Source of the DNA: an uncultured Schlesneria sp.
GTDB lineage: Bacteria; Planctomycetota; Planctomycetia; Planctomycetales; Planctomycetaceae
NCBI GenBank assembly: GCA_903840265.1
Contig: CAIMFH010000113.1
Span: 1-64,000, forward strand
Length of the DNA stretch: 64,000 nucleotides
Direction: 5' to 3'
The notes beneath the pieces were generated by a model. That model had not been told where the DNA came from and made no database searches. It saw only the letters and a list, made by a program, of their open reading frames with translations. Below are positions 7,785-17,182 of the stretch, in pieces (position 1 is the stretch's first letter; the number at the start of each line of letters is the position of its first letter). Made by a program: the position numbers and the translations under genes.

Positions 7785-8948
7785 ATGTTTGGAATCAGAC
7801 ATGCGATCCTGTTTTCCGCCTCTTTGTGCGACCGAGGGCCGGCGTTGCGCCACCTGATTCGCCGACCGTCTCTAGCCTTTTCCGTCTGCTGCCTGTGGGT
7901 CTTAGTGGCGACGAGTATTGCTTCCTCCGCGGACTTACCGTTCATTCGCGTGGCAGAAGACAAACAAGGTTTTGTCACGGCGTTGGGAAAGCGATTTGTT
8001 CCTTGGGGTGTCAACTACGACCATGACGATCGCGGACGACTGCTGGAGGACTACTGGCAACAAGAGTGGCCGCTGGTCGAACAGCACTTTGCAGAGATCA
8101 AGCAACTCAAAGCGAATGTCGTACGCATCCACCTGCAATTCGGCAAATTCATGGAGAGTCCCACCAAGCCCAATCGCGAAGCCCACATGCAGCTGACCCG
8201 ACTGCTGGCACTAGCCGAACGAACAGGACTCTATCTCGATCTCACGGGATTGGGGTGCTATCACAAACAAGACGTCCCCGCCTGGTACGACGAGCTGACC
8301 GAGCAGGAGCGGTGGGATGCCCAATCAGTGTTCTGGCAATCGATCGCCGAGACCTGCCAGACCAGTCCCGCTATCTTCTGCTATGATCTGATGAATGAAC
8401 CCGTGGTCCCGGGCGGAAAACGCAACCAGCATGATTGGCTGGGTCCAGCCTTTGGCGGCAAACACTTCGTTCAATGCATCTCGCTGGACCAGCGCGATCG
8501 GCCCCGACCCGACATCGCCATGGGTTGGCTGAAACAACTCACCGGTGCCATCCGAAAGGTTGATGATCGCCACCTTATCACCGTGGGGCTCGTCGATTGG
8601 AGTCTCGATCGACCAGGCCTCACCTCCGGATTTGTACCCAGCAAAGTGATTGAACATGTCGATTTTCTGTGCGTTCACCTCTATCCCGAATCAGGCAAGC
8701 TGAAGGAAGCCGCAGAAACTTTGGCAGGGTTTGCGGTTGGCAAACCCGTCATCGTCGAAGAAACATTCCCTTTGAAATGCTCGACCGCAGAACTGGCGAC
8801 ATTCATCAAAGACTCGGGAATGACTTCCTGCGGCTGGATCAGTTTTTATTGGGGAAAACCCGTTCGCGAGTTGCGCAAATCTGCCGAAATCCGTGATGCG
8901 ATCTTGCTGCAATGGCTTGAGAAATTCACCGAACTGGCCCCGCAATAG
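7785..8948 (+). CDS. secreted glycoside hydrolase, GH5-like (cellulase fold)
   Basis: A 387-residue exported protein with a (beta/alpha)8 barrel of the GH5/clan A type. It has a long n-region and a hydrophobic signal segment (about residues 30-48, ending ATSIASSA). The probable acid/base glutamate is Glu205 in CYDLMNEPVVPG, and the nucleophile is Glu325 or 326 in KPVIVEETFP at the end of a late strand. VPWGVNYDHDD and NVVRIHLQF match early barrel strands. The substrate (beta-glucan, mannan or another) cannot be told. The start ATG has GAGGGGG nearby. It is monocistronic. Confidence 0.75.
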   Translation: MFGIRHAILFSASLCDRGPALRHLIRRPSLAFSVCCLWVLVATSIASSADLPFIRVAEDKQGFVTALGKRFVPWGVNYDHDDRGRLLEDYWQQEWPLVEQHFAEIKQLKANVVRIHLQFGKFMESPTKPNREAHMQLTRLLALAERTGLYLDLTGLGCYHKQDVPAWYDELTEQERWDAQSVFWQSIAETCQTSPAIFCYDLMNEPVVPGGKRNQHDWLGPAFGGKHFVQCISLDQRDRPRPDIAMGWLKQLTGAIRKVDDRHLITVGLVDWSLDRPGLTSGFVPSKVIEHVDFLCVHLYPESGKLKEAAETLAGFAVGKPVIVEETFPLKCSTAELATFIKDSGMTSCGWISFYWGKPVRELRKSAEIRDAILLQWLEKFTELAPQ

Positions 8949-9182
8949 GGTTCCGTGGAGTTCGAAATCATGTTTCGCCACCCCGATCATAAATTTACCA
9001 ATGACAAATGATTGTACAAAATCGCAGTTATTGATCTAATCCGCGCTATACAAATTTGCTCATCATGAAGTAACCAGCTCTGGTTTCAGTCCTTTCATCC
9101 AGATTTGCCTCTGTCGTCCCACTTTTTATCCCGTGCGGTGTGCACGGGTGGTTCTATTGGGTCTTTTCAGATAGGGGTTACC

Positions 9183-10136
9183 ATGCGACGAGTTCGCGCG
9201 AGGCGTCTTGGTTTCACGTTGATCGAACTGCTGGTCGTGATTGCGATCATCGCGGTTCTAATCGCACTTCTCTTACCGGCAGTCCAGCAGGCCCGAGAAG
9301 CGGCCCGTAGAACCCAGTGCAAGAACAATCTGAAGCAGTTTGGCCTGTCGATGCACAACTATCACGACACGTTTAACCGGTTTCCCTGCTCGATCAATCC
9401 GGGCAATTTCGGTAACCCGGTAGGTGTTGGCGCGATGGTGCATTTACTCCCGTACATTGATCAGGCACCTCTCTATAACTCGATCAATTTCGTGTCCGCA
9501 ACCACGTGGCAGGCGCCAGTGGGTACCACAGCGGCAGTCGGAAGCCGATACTTTGAAATAGCGCCCCCTGGGTTCCGCTGCCCAAGCGATACTTCATCCC
9601 CATATTATCCTGGAACGAATGGCATCCAGGGAAATTGGGCGACTGCAAGCTACGGTCTTTCGGGCGGCGCTCAGCGGGAAGACGGAAACGGGTGCGCGTC
9701 TTATTATGGAAATCCTTTTGGCACTGGTCCAACGGCCCATGGTGACAGTCGAGATCCAAATGCGATTTCGGGGATGTTCAGCCGATACGGATTTTCCGCA
9801 GCGATCAAAGATGTCACGGACGGCACATCAAATACGATTTTGATGGGCGAGTGCCGAGCAGAATGTAGCGATCACCAAAGGCACGGTTGGGCAAACACCA
9901 ACGCCAACTGGTTGTTCACCACGGCGCCGCTGAATTACCAGACTTGCCTCAACGGCTCAGGGTGCAGTTCAAATAGCAACTGGCAAACGTCGCAGGGCTT
10001 CAAGTCGCGGCACGTTGGCGGGGCTCACGTTCTGCTCTGCGATGGCTCCGTCCGTTTTGTCAGCGAAAATATCGACTACAACAACTATCAGCGGCTCGGG
10101 GATCGTCACGACAACCAGGTGGTCACCGAATTCTGA
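9183..10136 (+). CDS. DUF1559 pseudopilin-like protein (H-X9-DG)
   Basis: A 317-residue protein typical of planctomycetes, which carry dozens to hundreds of paralogues. The N-terminus [20 protein letters not shown] is a type IV prepilin/pseudopilin signal cleaved after Gly, with the conserved Glu at mature position 5. [18 protein letters not shown] follows, as in nearly all DUF1559 proteins. The C-terminus has [16 protein letters not shown], the H-X9-DG signature. The ATG at 9183 follows AGGGGT. The biological role of the family is unknown; cell-surface or secretion-related assembly is the usual inference. A small lipoprotein gene follows, as is common for this family. Confidence 0.93.
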   Translation: MRRVRARRLGFTLIELLVVIAIIAVLIALLLPAVQQAREAARRTQCKNNLKQFGLSMHNYHDTFNRFPCSINPGNFGNPVGVGAMVHLLPYIDQAPLYNSINFVSATTWQAPVGTTAAVGSRYFEIAPPGFRCPSDTSSPYYPGTNGIQGNWATASYGLSGGAQREDGNGCASYYGNPFGTGPTAHGDSRDPNAISGMFSRYGFSAAIKDVTDGTSNTILMGECRAECSDHQRHGWANTNANWLFTTAPLNYQTCLNGSGCSSNSNWQTSQGFKSRHVGGAHVLLCDGSVRFVSENIDYNNYQRLGDRHDNQVVTEF

Positions 10137-10168
10137 TTCTTGGCGCAGTTTGCTTCTCGTTTGAACGG

Positions 10169-10193
10169 GCCCACGCGAGTTCTTCGCGTGGGC
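10169..10193 (+). terminator. hairpin after DUF1559 gene
   Basis: GCCCACGCG (10169-10177) pairs with CGCGTGGGC (10185-10193) around a 7-base loop, 33 bases after the stop codon. No long T run follows, so it may be an attenuating or RNA-stabilising hairpin between this gene and the next lipoprotein gene rather than a strong intrinsic terminator. Confidence 0.5.
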
Positions 10194-10233
10194 GTGTCCT
10201 GTCTCTAAGTCGCCAAAGCTGGAAATCGCAAAC

Positions 10234-10713
10234 ATGGTGTATCAATCGGCGTACGCGCCGCAACTGGTCTTGTGCTTACTCGTCGCCGCAAACGGGCTGG
10301 TCGGTTGTTCAAAGGGACCGACCCGACCGAAAGTGGTTCCTGTTTCAGGCAGCATCAAATTCAAGGGCGCACCGTTGCCTAATGCGACCGTGACATTCTT
10401 ACCAGAAGGAAGTTCGCCCCGAAATCCGTTTGGCACGACTGACGCCAGCGGCAACTTCAAACTGACAAGTTATGACACCGATGACGGTGCCGTTCCTGGC
10501 GACTACGTTGTCGTAATCGTCGCCGGAGTGGCCGCGGATGGCAAAAAGCCAGAAGAACGAACCGCACAGGACATGATTAACATGGGGCCTGGCGGAAAAA
10601 TTCCAAACCAGACAGTCGTTCCCGAGAAGTACAAGGAACGAAAGACATCTGGATTGAAACGCAGCGTCGTTGCAGGAGATGCTAACGTCTTCAATATCGA
10701 TCTTGCCGAGTAA
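10234..10713 (+). CDS. transthyretin-like (carboxypeptidase regulatory-like) lipoprotein
   Basis: A 159-residue lipoprotein with signal LVLCLLVAANGLVGC and lipidated Cys25. The body matches the short beta-sandwich seen in many planctomycete lipoproteins: VSGSIKFKGAPLPNATVTFLP, then DASGNFKLTSY and GAVPGDYVVVIVAG. This fold is related to prealbumin-like and carboxypeptidase regulatory domains. Genes of this type commonly sit directly after DUF1559 genes, as here, which suggests a joint role at the cell surface, but no function is established. A hairpin separates the two genes. Confidence 0.82.
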   Translation: MVYQSAYAPQLVLCLLVAANGLVGCSKGPTRPKVVPVSGSIKFKGAPLPNATVTFLPEGSSPRNPFGTTDASGNFKLTSYDTDDGAVPGDYVVVIVAGVAADGKKPEERTAQDMINMGPGGKIPNQTVVPEKYKERKTSGLKRSVVAGDANVFNIDLAE

Positions 10714-10737
10714 CTCTCGTTCTAATTTCTGAAAGAT

Positions 10738-10762
10738 ACCAGCAGGGCAAACCCCTGCTGGT
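10738..10762. terminator. bidirectional terminator-like hairpin
   Basis: ACCAGCAGGG (10738-10747) pairs perfectly with CCCTGCTGGT (10753-10762) around CAAAC. It lies between the convergent ends of the lipoprotein gene (stop at 10713) and the EF-hand gene (stop at 10768). The 3' side has only a short TTTA run, so efficiency is uncertain. Confidence 0.6.
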
Positions 10763-10767
10763 CCCCT

Positions 10768-12696
10768 TTAATAATCACCACTGATCACGATCAGCCGCTT
10801 GCCGTCGGGGGTCCAGCAGGCATCCGTGTTGTTGCGACCGAGGTCTTGCCCTTTCACTAATGTCGGGGCGGCATCCTTGTTCGGATTGAATTCATAAAGT
10901 TGTGTGAATCCACGCTCAGCGCAAAACATGGCGTAGATCACTCGGTCTTCCTTCGGATGCCAGGCGAAGTCGGCGTTCACCGCAATTTTGCCTAGGTGAT
11001 GAACTTTCAGATCGGATTTGTTCCCATCGGTATACACGGTAGCCACAAGCTGCGTCCCATCTGCTTTCGCGGCTTTGAAGCAGATGCGTTCCCCGTTGGG
11101 TGACCATGCCATATTCCAGAAAATCTGTTGGTATCCAAACTCGGACCCATTGAGAATGATGTCCGTCATCTCGCTGCTGAAGTCATAGGTCTTTAGGGCT
11201 GTCCCCTCGACAAACGCAAACTTCGTTCCATCTGGCGACAACTGAGCGCCCCAACCAACGCCGATTTGTTGGTCGTCATCACCGGAGACATGGACAAGCC
11301 ACGATCCAAACACAGGTGTTGATCGCGAACAGGCGAGCTTTTTCCCGTCTTGCGACCAGCTTGGCATCATTCCGGAAGTGATCTCTTCGGGCTCGCCCCC
11401 ATCGAGCTTCATCACACAAATGGCAGATGCTCCCTGCTGCTGGTTCGCCCACGAATCAAACGCGAGAAGTTCGCCATCGGGAGAGACCGCGGGTGATCCA
11501 CACGCGGCATGTCCGGTATACTTGAACAGCGACTTCCAACCGGTTCCGTCGGCGCTCATCACGAAAAACTCGTCGTTAACCTTACGCTTATAGGAAAACT
11601 CTTCCGGATCCAGACTGCCACTCTCGTTTTGATCCAGACGCAGAAAATAGGTCGCTCGCAGCAGCGGAAACAGCATCGGATCGAATCGGAATTCACCGAA
11701 CGACAAGATCCCATCGCCGTTGGGGTCACTCAGTGCTGTCTGCCACGGCAGGACCATGTTGGCAGGCATCGTCAGTCGATATTCGGCTAGAGAAAGCTTG
11801 CCATCCAGATTCAAATCAAAGGCCGGGAAGACGCTATCGCGGATCGGTTGCTTCCAGTCCGGAGTTCCCGCCAGCAACTCTTTGGGATCGACGAACGCAT
11901 CCAGATTGATATCCATCTGCCGGAATTCCATGACCGGATCGTTCACACCGCGCCAGGGAACCAGGCACCATTCATCGAAGGACAGATTACCACTTTTGTC
12001 GACATCGACCTTCTCAAATTCGTCTGCCACAGTCTTGGGATCGCCGTACGATCGCTCGACAAATTCAGTCCTGTCCAGCATGTCGTTCTTATCCAGATCA
12101 ACAAACAGGTAGAGCATGTAATTGACGACGCGTCCTGTTGGCAAACGAAGCAGTTTTCCGTCATGACGCCGGATGCCAAACTGGATCTCCAGAAATCGCC
12201 GCGCTTCGTCTCGAGACACTTTTCCATTGCCGTCGGGATCGATTTCACTGTCGTTCGGCTGGAAGCTATACTTTTGAAATCGCTGCGTGAGTGCCGCTGC
12301 CAGCGCGTGAGCGTCAACTTCCACTGTAGGGTTCTCGTGCCAGTTCGCCAGCGATTTATCCAATGCCGTCATCACTTGGCCGACCAGAATCTGCATCGGG
12401 TCTGGCAGAGGCCCGCGGACTTCCGCCGCGGTCGCTGGAGGGACAGCCCAGAATTCTTGAACGCTCAGAGTCCCATCAGCGTTCAGATCGAATAGCTGAA
12501 AGTCGCGTTTGGCGATCTCGACAGGCCCCCGATCAACCAGGAATTCATCCTGCGACAAACGTCCGTCGCGGTTCCCATCCGCATTGGCATACTCTTTCAT
12601 CACCGATTCGGGCACCGGCGGTTCCGCTGCAGTGGCGGTCCACACCGAGAAAATCAGAACCAGGAACATGCTGAGAGATGTCGTTGTGGGAGACAC
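10768..12696 (-). CDS. exported protein with nine EF-hand loops and a TolB-like propeller
   Basis: A large exported protein (642 residues from the GTG at 12696, which has AGGGGAA upstream; an ATG at 12669 is also possible). A short signal segment MFLVLIFSVWTATAA is followed by nine 12-residue calcium-loop motifs, among them DGNRDGRLSQDE, DLNADGTLSVQE, DPDGNGKVSRDE, DVDKSGNLSFDE, DLNLDGKLSLAE and DPNGDGILSFGE. The C-terminal 230 residues carry TolB/WD40-like propeller repeats (SPAVSPDGELLAFDS, MPSWSQDGKKLACSRS, DACWTPDGKRLIVIS). Calcium binding is likely; the partner recognised by the propeller is unknown. Confidence 0.8.
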   Translation of the reverse strand: MSPTTTSLSMFLVLIFSVWTATAAEPPVPESVMKEYANADGNRDGRLSQDEFLVDRGPVEIAKRDFQLFDLNADGTLSVQEFWAVPPATAAEVRGPLPDPMQILVGQVMTALDKSLANWHENPTVEVDAHALAAALTQRFQKYSFQPNDSEIDPDGNGKVSRDEARRFLEIQFGIRRHDGKLLRLPTGRVVNYMLYLFVDLDKNDMLDRTEFVERSYGDPKTVADEFEKVDVDKSGNLSFDEWCLVPWRGVNDPVMEFRQMDINLDAFVDPKELLAGTPDWKQPIRDSVFPAFDLNLDGKLSLAEYRLTMPANMVLPWQTALSDPNGDGILSFGEFRFDPMLFPLLRATYFLRLDQNESGSLDPEEFSYKRKVNDEFFVMSADGTGWKSLFKYTGHAACGSPAVSPDGELLAFDSWANQQQGASAICVMKLDGGEPEEITSGMMPSWSQDGKKLACSRSTPVFGSWLVHVSGDDDQQIGVGWGAQLSPDGTKFAFVEGTALKTYDFSSEMTDIILNGSEFGYQQIFWNMAWSPNGERICFKAAKADGTQLVATVYTDGNKSDLKVHHLGKIAVNADFAWHPKEDRVIYAMFCAERGFTQLYEFNPNKDAAPTLVKGQDLGRNNTDACWTPDGKRLIVISGDY

Positions 12697-13174
12697 GGCT
12701 TCCCCTATTTGATCTTGCTGCGGACACCTGTGCGCCCCGAGACGTAACGTCTCGACTTCGACAGTACCGCAAACACGGCAGCCAGAACAGGTCTTCCTTT
12801 CGAGTGATTTCTCAATCAACAGGATCCATTCACAGGCGCACTATGGCTCACCGAATACTGGTAGGGCGAATTCGTGGTCTCTCCTCTCGCCCCTGACTTC
12901 TGCTTCTTCCATAGTTGACCATCTCTGCCGCCCCTTGCGTGCCTTTGCGATTTCCTTTTCCCACTCACAATCCGTGGGGAGAAATCTGCGAGAAAATGAA
13001 CCAAATGCCTGATTTCACGGATAGGCGCGCGCACAAGATTATGGCACAAGAGAGCCACAATCGGGATGCCAGTCAGCCCTCATCGTTTGAGGCTTGGCCA
13101 ACGCGAAATCGCCTGAGTTTGAAGCTCACCGGGCGGGATTGTTCTTTCACAATTGAACGCCGATCATCAGCGAC

Positions 13175-13205
13175 TTTGGAGTGCGGTGTCTCGATACCGC
13201 TTTGG
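13175..13205 (+). repeat. CTTTGG-flanked hairpin repeat
   Basis: CTTTGGAGTGCGGT at 13174-13187 and ACCGCTTTGG at 13196-13205 form a hairpin: GCGGT (13183-13187) pairs with ACCGC (13196-13200), and both sides carry TTTGG as a direct flank. It looks like a member of a dispersed short repeat family. Confidence 0.45.
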
Positions 13206-13280
13206 CTCTAATCGCCAGAAACCTCACTACGCAGCCTCTCCCTTCTTTGTCAAAAGAGGGTGGCCAATTATGGTATAGTG

Positions 13281-13569
13281 AGGTTGTGTCGCCAGCCGGG
13301 AGGTTGTGTCAGGCAGCCCATTGTAAGGGTAACTCCGCACTGAGTACTCCATACTGCGTACCTTCCGACCCACCCCCTCAATCCCTCACTTCTTAGTTGT
13401 GTCACGCAGCCACCCCCACCATCCTGCCTTTCTTTGCGTCTCCGCGCCTTTGCGACTTCGCGTTAAAAACACCGCCACGCGCAAACAGCCTCCGATGCCG
13501 CAAAGTGATTTCACATCTGCCCCAGCCCCTTCGACTCACGCCACCCGGGGAGGTTGTGTCATGCAGAGA
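13281..13569 (+). repeat. AGGTTGTGTC direct repeats
   Basis: AGGTTGTGTC occurs at 13281-13290, 13301-13310 and 13551-13560, and the related AGTTGTGTCACGCAGCC begins at 13395. Copies at 13298 and 13548 share a longer unit, GGGAGGTTGTGTCA(G/T)GCAG. Spacing is irregular (20, about 94 and 156 bases), so this is not a CRISPR-like array. Confidence 0.55.
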
Positions 13570-13824
13570 CGCCGCGAATGACCGCGCGCTGCCGACTGCC
13601 CGCCATTAGCCCCCTCGACCTCCCGACGCGATCTTTACGAAACCGTAACATTTCGTTACCACTCCCTCAGAAACAGAGGCGACGCCTGACGCGATCCCTC
13701 ATGTCAGCTCAAAACACGGCGGGCGAATCGCAGCCTGATTTGAGCGCTCCCGATCCGACATCCGTCGAAATGGATCACCGCGCGCACGCGCTGGTCGATC
13801 CACGAAGTTCAGCCAAGGGACCAC

Positions 13825-15351
13825 ATGAGCCGATCAAGCCTGGCAATCAAATGCACCCTCCTATTAGTGCTCATGAGCTGTTCGTTGTCTGCGGAAACGT
13901 GGGCCGTCAAACCGAATGTCAGCCGAGAACATCGGCTGGCCCCGGAACTTGACCTCTTGCGACGGGGCAACTGTCGGTTCAAGGGGATGGGGCGAAATGG
14001 GAAAGGGGTCTTCGCTGTCCCCTCAGACAAGACGAACATTGTTCGCAGCATGGCCATCAATGTTGATGCGAACCTCCCTGAAACCACGACGAAATCGCGG
14101 CGATTGCTGATCAGTTACGCAGACGGTGGCAGCAAGCCGCTGGCCGAGACTTTGCAGGCCGCCAATTTGCGACTCGTGGAAGACTACAGTCGTGGCTCAT
14201 TCATGCTCGTCGAACCCGATGGCGATGTGACAACGGCTACCGTCGATGCGTTGATGAACGATGACGCCGTCGTCCACGCCGCTCCCGATTACGTGGTCTC
14301 CACAACACCGAATGGACAGCCCCAGATCGTGCAGGTTTCGGCCACGGCAATCGCTCCCAACGATCCGTTCTTCAACCAGTTGTGGGGGATGCAGAACATC
14401 AAGGCGACGCAGGTCTGGCAGTCGTTTCGAGATACTCCCAACATCGTTGTGGCGGTGCTGGACACGGGCGTCGATTACAGCCACCCGGACCTGAAAGCCA
14501 ACATGTGGTTCAAGAATGGCCGGTATGGATACGACTTCTACGACAATGACAGCGACCCCATGGACGAAGAGAGCCATGGAACTCACTGTGCTGGCACGAT
14601 CGCCGGAGTGGGCAACAACGGCGTCGGAGTGGTTGGGGTCACCTGGAAGGCCCAGATCATGGCCATGCGATTCATGGGGCCTGATGGATCGGGTTCCACA
14701 TCGGACGCCGTGAAGTGCATCGACTGGGCGGTTGCCAACGGAGCACACATTCTCTCCAACAGTTGGGCTGGTCCCGACACCTCTCGCGAACTGGGCGAGG
14801 CGGTCACTCGTGCTGAACAAAAAGGTGTGCTGTTCATCGCTGCCGCAGGCAATTCGGCAGGAAACGGCAACAACAACGACACCGCTCCGTATTATCCCGC
14901 GTCCTTGCCCAACGCCAACATCATCTCGGTCGCGGCGATCGACCCGAACAACGCTCGAGGCTCTTTTAGTCATTACGGCCAGCGGTCCGTCGACATCGGT
15001 GCTCCCGGCGTTGGCATCATCAGCACCGTGATCAAAGGTCAATACGCGAAGCTCGACGGAACATCGATGGCCGCTCCGCATGTGGCAGGTGCCGCGGCCC
15101 TGGTCTGGGGGCGAATGTATGCGTCGCCGGCTCAGGATCGAACGCAAATGACGACCGTCCGCGATCTGATCTACGCGAACGCTCGTCCTGTCCCGGCACT
15201 AAAGTCATTCTGGGGCTACACGGCACCAGCACGCATCCCAGGCGGGGTGCTCGATCTCTCGTTCCTCGCCCAGTCCTCGGGCGATCCCCCCACGCCACCG
15301 AAAAAGCTGGTCGAGTTTCGGATGAAGGTCGATCCGAGTAAGCTGCGATAA
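13825..15351 (+). CDS. subtilisin-like serine protease (S8), secreted
   Basis: A 508-residue secreted protease. After the signal segment (LAIKCTLLLVLMSCSLSA) comes a propeptide of about 150 residues with an inhibitor I9-like region (LLISYADGG through DYVV). The catalytic triad is complete: Asp213 in VAVLDTGVDYSHPD, His251 in SHGTHCAGTIAG, Ser414 in DGTSMAAPHVAG; the oxyanion Asn343 is in AAAGNSAG. The overall layout matches extracellular subtilases. The start follows AAGGGA. A small secreted protein gene follows after 43 bases and may be cotranscribed. Confidence 0.92.
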   Translation: MSRSSLAIKCTLLLVLMSCSLSAETWAVKPNVSREHRLAPELDLLRRGNCRFKGMGRNGKGVFAVPSDKTNIVRSMAINVDANLPETTTKSRRLLISYADGGSKPLAETLQAANLRLVEDYSRGSFMLVEPDGDVTTATVDALMNDDAVVHAAPDYVVSTTPNGQPQIVQVSATAIAPNDPFFNQLWGMQNIKATQVWQSFRDTPNIVVAVLDTGVDYSHPDLKANMWFKNGRYGYDFYDNDSDPMDEESHGTHCAGTIAGVGNNGVGVVGVTWKAQIMAMRFMGPDGSGSTSDAVKCIDWAVANGAHILSNSWAGPDTSRELGEAVTRAEQKGVLFIAAAGNSAGNGNNNDTAPYYPASLPNANIISVAAIDPNNARGSFSHYGQRSVDIGAPGVGIISTVIKGQYAKLDGTSMAAPHVAGAAALVWGRMYASPAQDRTQMTTVRDLIYANARPVPALKSFWGYTAPARIPGGVLDLSFLAQSSGDPPTPPKKLVEFRMKVDPSKLR

Positions 15352-15394
15352 GAGTCGCATCCCCTTTTGCGACAATCACAATCTGGAGGTTCAC

Positions 15395-16000
15395 ATGCTG
15401 CGATTTTTCGTGGCGATGGCAGTGGCATCGTCATCTCTCGTCCTCGCGGCCGAACCGACTACGCCCGCACCCGAAATCAAAGTGGAGTGCTACGGCGTCA
15501 TCAGAGACGGCGTCGTTGCCATCGGCGGCGAGACCACCGGCACCACGATCCATTTTGGCAAGATGATTTGGGATCTCAGCCTGAACGATGACGCCAAGCG
15601 TGCGTTTGCCAAGGAACACTCCAAGCAGCGAGTGACGGTGACGGGTTCGCTCAAACGAGTCGCCGGGACGCAGATTCCCGTTCGCTGGGTGGTCGACGTC
15701 GACCAGTTCTCGATCCCCAAAGAGACCCCCGGCAAGGGGAGTGTCCTCGTAACAGCAACAGGCAAGCTTCGCACCGCTGAAGGATCAGGCGACGAATCCG
15801 CCATGTTCATTGAGACGAAAGGGATCAACTGGCCCTTGGACTTCTCGAAACAACCGCCGCTCGAAGCCGCCGCTCAGAAGCTGCTGCAGAAGAACGTCGT
15901 CGTTCGCGGTGAGTTTGAAAAGACCGATACCGCACGACCATCGCAGTTGTTGATTCACGTCAACGCACTCGAGGTCGCAGCCGAGACTCGACAGAAGTAG
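15395..16000 (+). CDS. secreted protein of unknown function
   Basis: A 201-residue protein with a typical signal peptide (MLRFFVAMAVASSSLVLAA) and a strong ribosome-binding site GGAGG seven bases before the ATG. The mature part contains two similar beta-rich segments, each with a phrase like RVTVTGSLKRV and VVVRGEFEKT, near HVNALEV and VVDVDQF. This suggests two tandem small beta-barrel (OB-like) units; that is inference. It lies 43 bases after the subtilisin gene and its stop is 6 bases from the convergent lipoprotein gene. No family was recognised. Confidence 0.7.
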   Translation: MLRFFVAMAVASSSLVLAAEPTTPAPEIKVECYGVIRDGVVAIGGETTGTTIHFGKMIWDLSLNDDAKRAFAKEHSKQRVTVTGSLKRVAGTQIPVRWVVDVDQFSIPKETPGKGSVLVTATGKLRTAEGSGDESAMFIETKGINWPLDFSKQPPLEAAAQKLLQKNVVVRGEFEKTDTARPSQLLIHVNALEVAAETRQK

Positions 16001-16006
16001 CCACGG

Positions 16007-17182
16007 CTACTCTTCGAACCACTCACGCTTGCTCGGAGCCGTGCTGTGCTTGATCGGCTCGCTATCGCGTACCGCACGTTTGATTGGAACTTCAGCGGGG
16101 TCCTCTGAGTCCTCGAATGTGAGCTGAGCCCGACCACTTTCATCATCGGCGGTGAGGTCTTCGGCCGGTTCGGTGTAAGGTGTATCCGAGCGACGAGAAT
16201 GAAACTCGTCGATATTGTCGACAACTCGCTTAATGCCGGGATCAAAGCCTCCCCCGGGACCATTAGGTTGTCCAAGATCAACGACCTGCGTGCCACGCAT
16301 CGTCGGCATGTCCCAGATCTGGGATGGGATGGAAGCGGGGTTGATCTCAACCTCACCCATGTTCATCACCAGCGACATCTGATTCTGAGGCCAATCCAAC
16401 TTCACACGGTGAGGCAGCACCGCACCGCTGGCCTTATCGCGACGAAAGTCGTCCAGCCGAGCCACCGCAATCTTCTGGCCGCGACTATCCTGAATGCAAT
16501 GTTCGGTGATGACACCGTGCACCAGGTCCACCACCATAACCTTTTGCAAAGGCTGGCCGTGCGCGGTCAACAAGGGTTGCACCAGCCGAGCACGTTGACC
16601 TGTGGGGTCAATCTGCATGGTCAGACCCTCAGTCTCGATTGGTGCCACGCCCAGAGCTTGCATCAGCCATTGAGGTTCGAAAGGAATTCCCAGTTGCTGC
16701 CGCGCGACATCGATCTGTTCGTGCCGGCAGAAGACGTAGGACGGTTCCATACGCTTGGCCCAGATCCAGAACACGTCACTATTACTGCCCATGTCGACTT
16801 CGTGGCCGGCCAATGAGTTCACCAACATCCGCAGGTGCTGCCCCTCTTCGACTACCAGCGAACCCGAAAGCCCCGGCATATTGTTCGCGCGAATTTGAAC
16901 TTTGTGCGCCTGCCAGGAATGCAGCTTGTCGACGTTGCGGTTCAAATGATCAACGACTTCTTCAAGTTGAGGATCCTCCGAAAAGCGAGGTCGCGGGACA
17001 GCGGCCAAGTGATTGGGCTGCCGCAGACGGAAACTAGCACAGCCGACAAGCCCAGTGCAGCCAATCAGCGGTGCGGACCCGACAAGCACCAGGCAGGCGG
17101 AACGCAGTACTGCTCGGCGTGCGGTGCCGACCATCGCCCATACGCTTCTGTTCGATATGGTATGGGCTGGCATCAATTCCAC
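16007..17182 (-). CDS. lipoprotein with LolA/LolB-like domain
   Basis: A 391-residue putative lipoprotein. The N-terminal segment AVLRSACLVLVGSAPLIGC gives a lipobox (Cys about 42), with a second VGC shortly after. The body (HLNRNVDKLHSWQAHKVQIRA, GLSGSLVVEEGQHLRMLV, DVFWIWAKR) follows the pattern of LolA/LolB/DUF4292-type lipid-carrier folds: half-barrel strands with a hydrophobic face. This points to a role in lipoprotein or lipid handling at the outer membrane, but is inference. The C-terminal 80 residues are acidic and low-complexity. It overlaps the upstream gene by 10 bases. Confidence 0.65.
   Translation of the reverse strand: MELMPAHTISNRSVWAMVGTARRAVLRSACLVLVGSAPLIGCTGLVGCASFRLRQPNHLAAVPRPRFSEDPQLEEVVDHLNRNVDKLHSWQAHKVQIRANNMPGLSGSLVVEEGQHLRMLVNSLAGHEVDMGSNSDVFWIWAKRMEPSYVFCRHEQIDVARQQLGIPFEPQWLMQALGVAPIETEGLTMQIDPTGQRARLVQPLLTAHGQPLQKVMVVDLVHGVITEHCIQDSRGQKIAVARLDDFRRDKASGAVLPHRVKLDWPQNQMSLVMNMGEVEINPASIPSQIWDMPTMRGTQVVDLGQPNGPGGGFDPGIKRVVDNIDEFHSRRSDTPYTEPAEDLTADDESGRAQLTFEDSEDPAEVPIKRAVRDSEPIKHSTAPSKREWFEE

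Larger units (their letters stand above)
12820..13824. other. 1 kb non-coding, repeat-rich intergenic region
   Basis: No credible gene was found here on either strand; the open frames present have no family-like content. The stretch holds several short repeats: CTTTGCG-rich tracts near 12938 and 13432-13465, a CTTTGG-flanked hairpin at 13175-13205, and four copies of an AGTTGTGTC/AGGTTGTGTC motif between 13281 and 13560. It may be a decayed region or a landing zone for small mobile repeats. Confidence 0.6.

Noticed and set aside
11848-12495. 215-codon frame on the plus strand
   Set aside because: It is antisense to the EF-hand gene; the codon pattern follows the opposite gene.
13281-13569. 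CRISPR-like array
   Set aside because: Repeat spacing is irregular, units are only about 10-18 bases and no cas gene is near.
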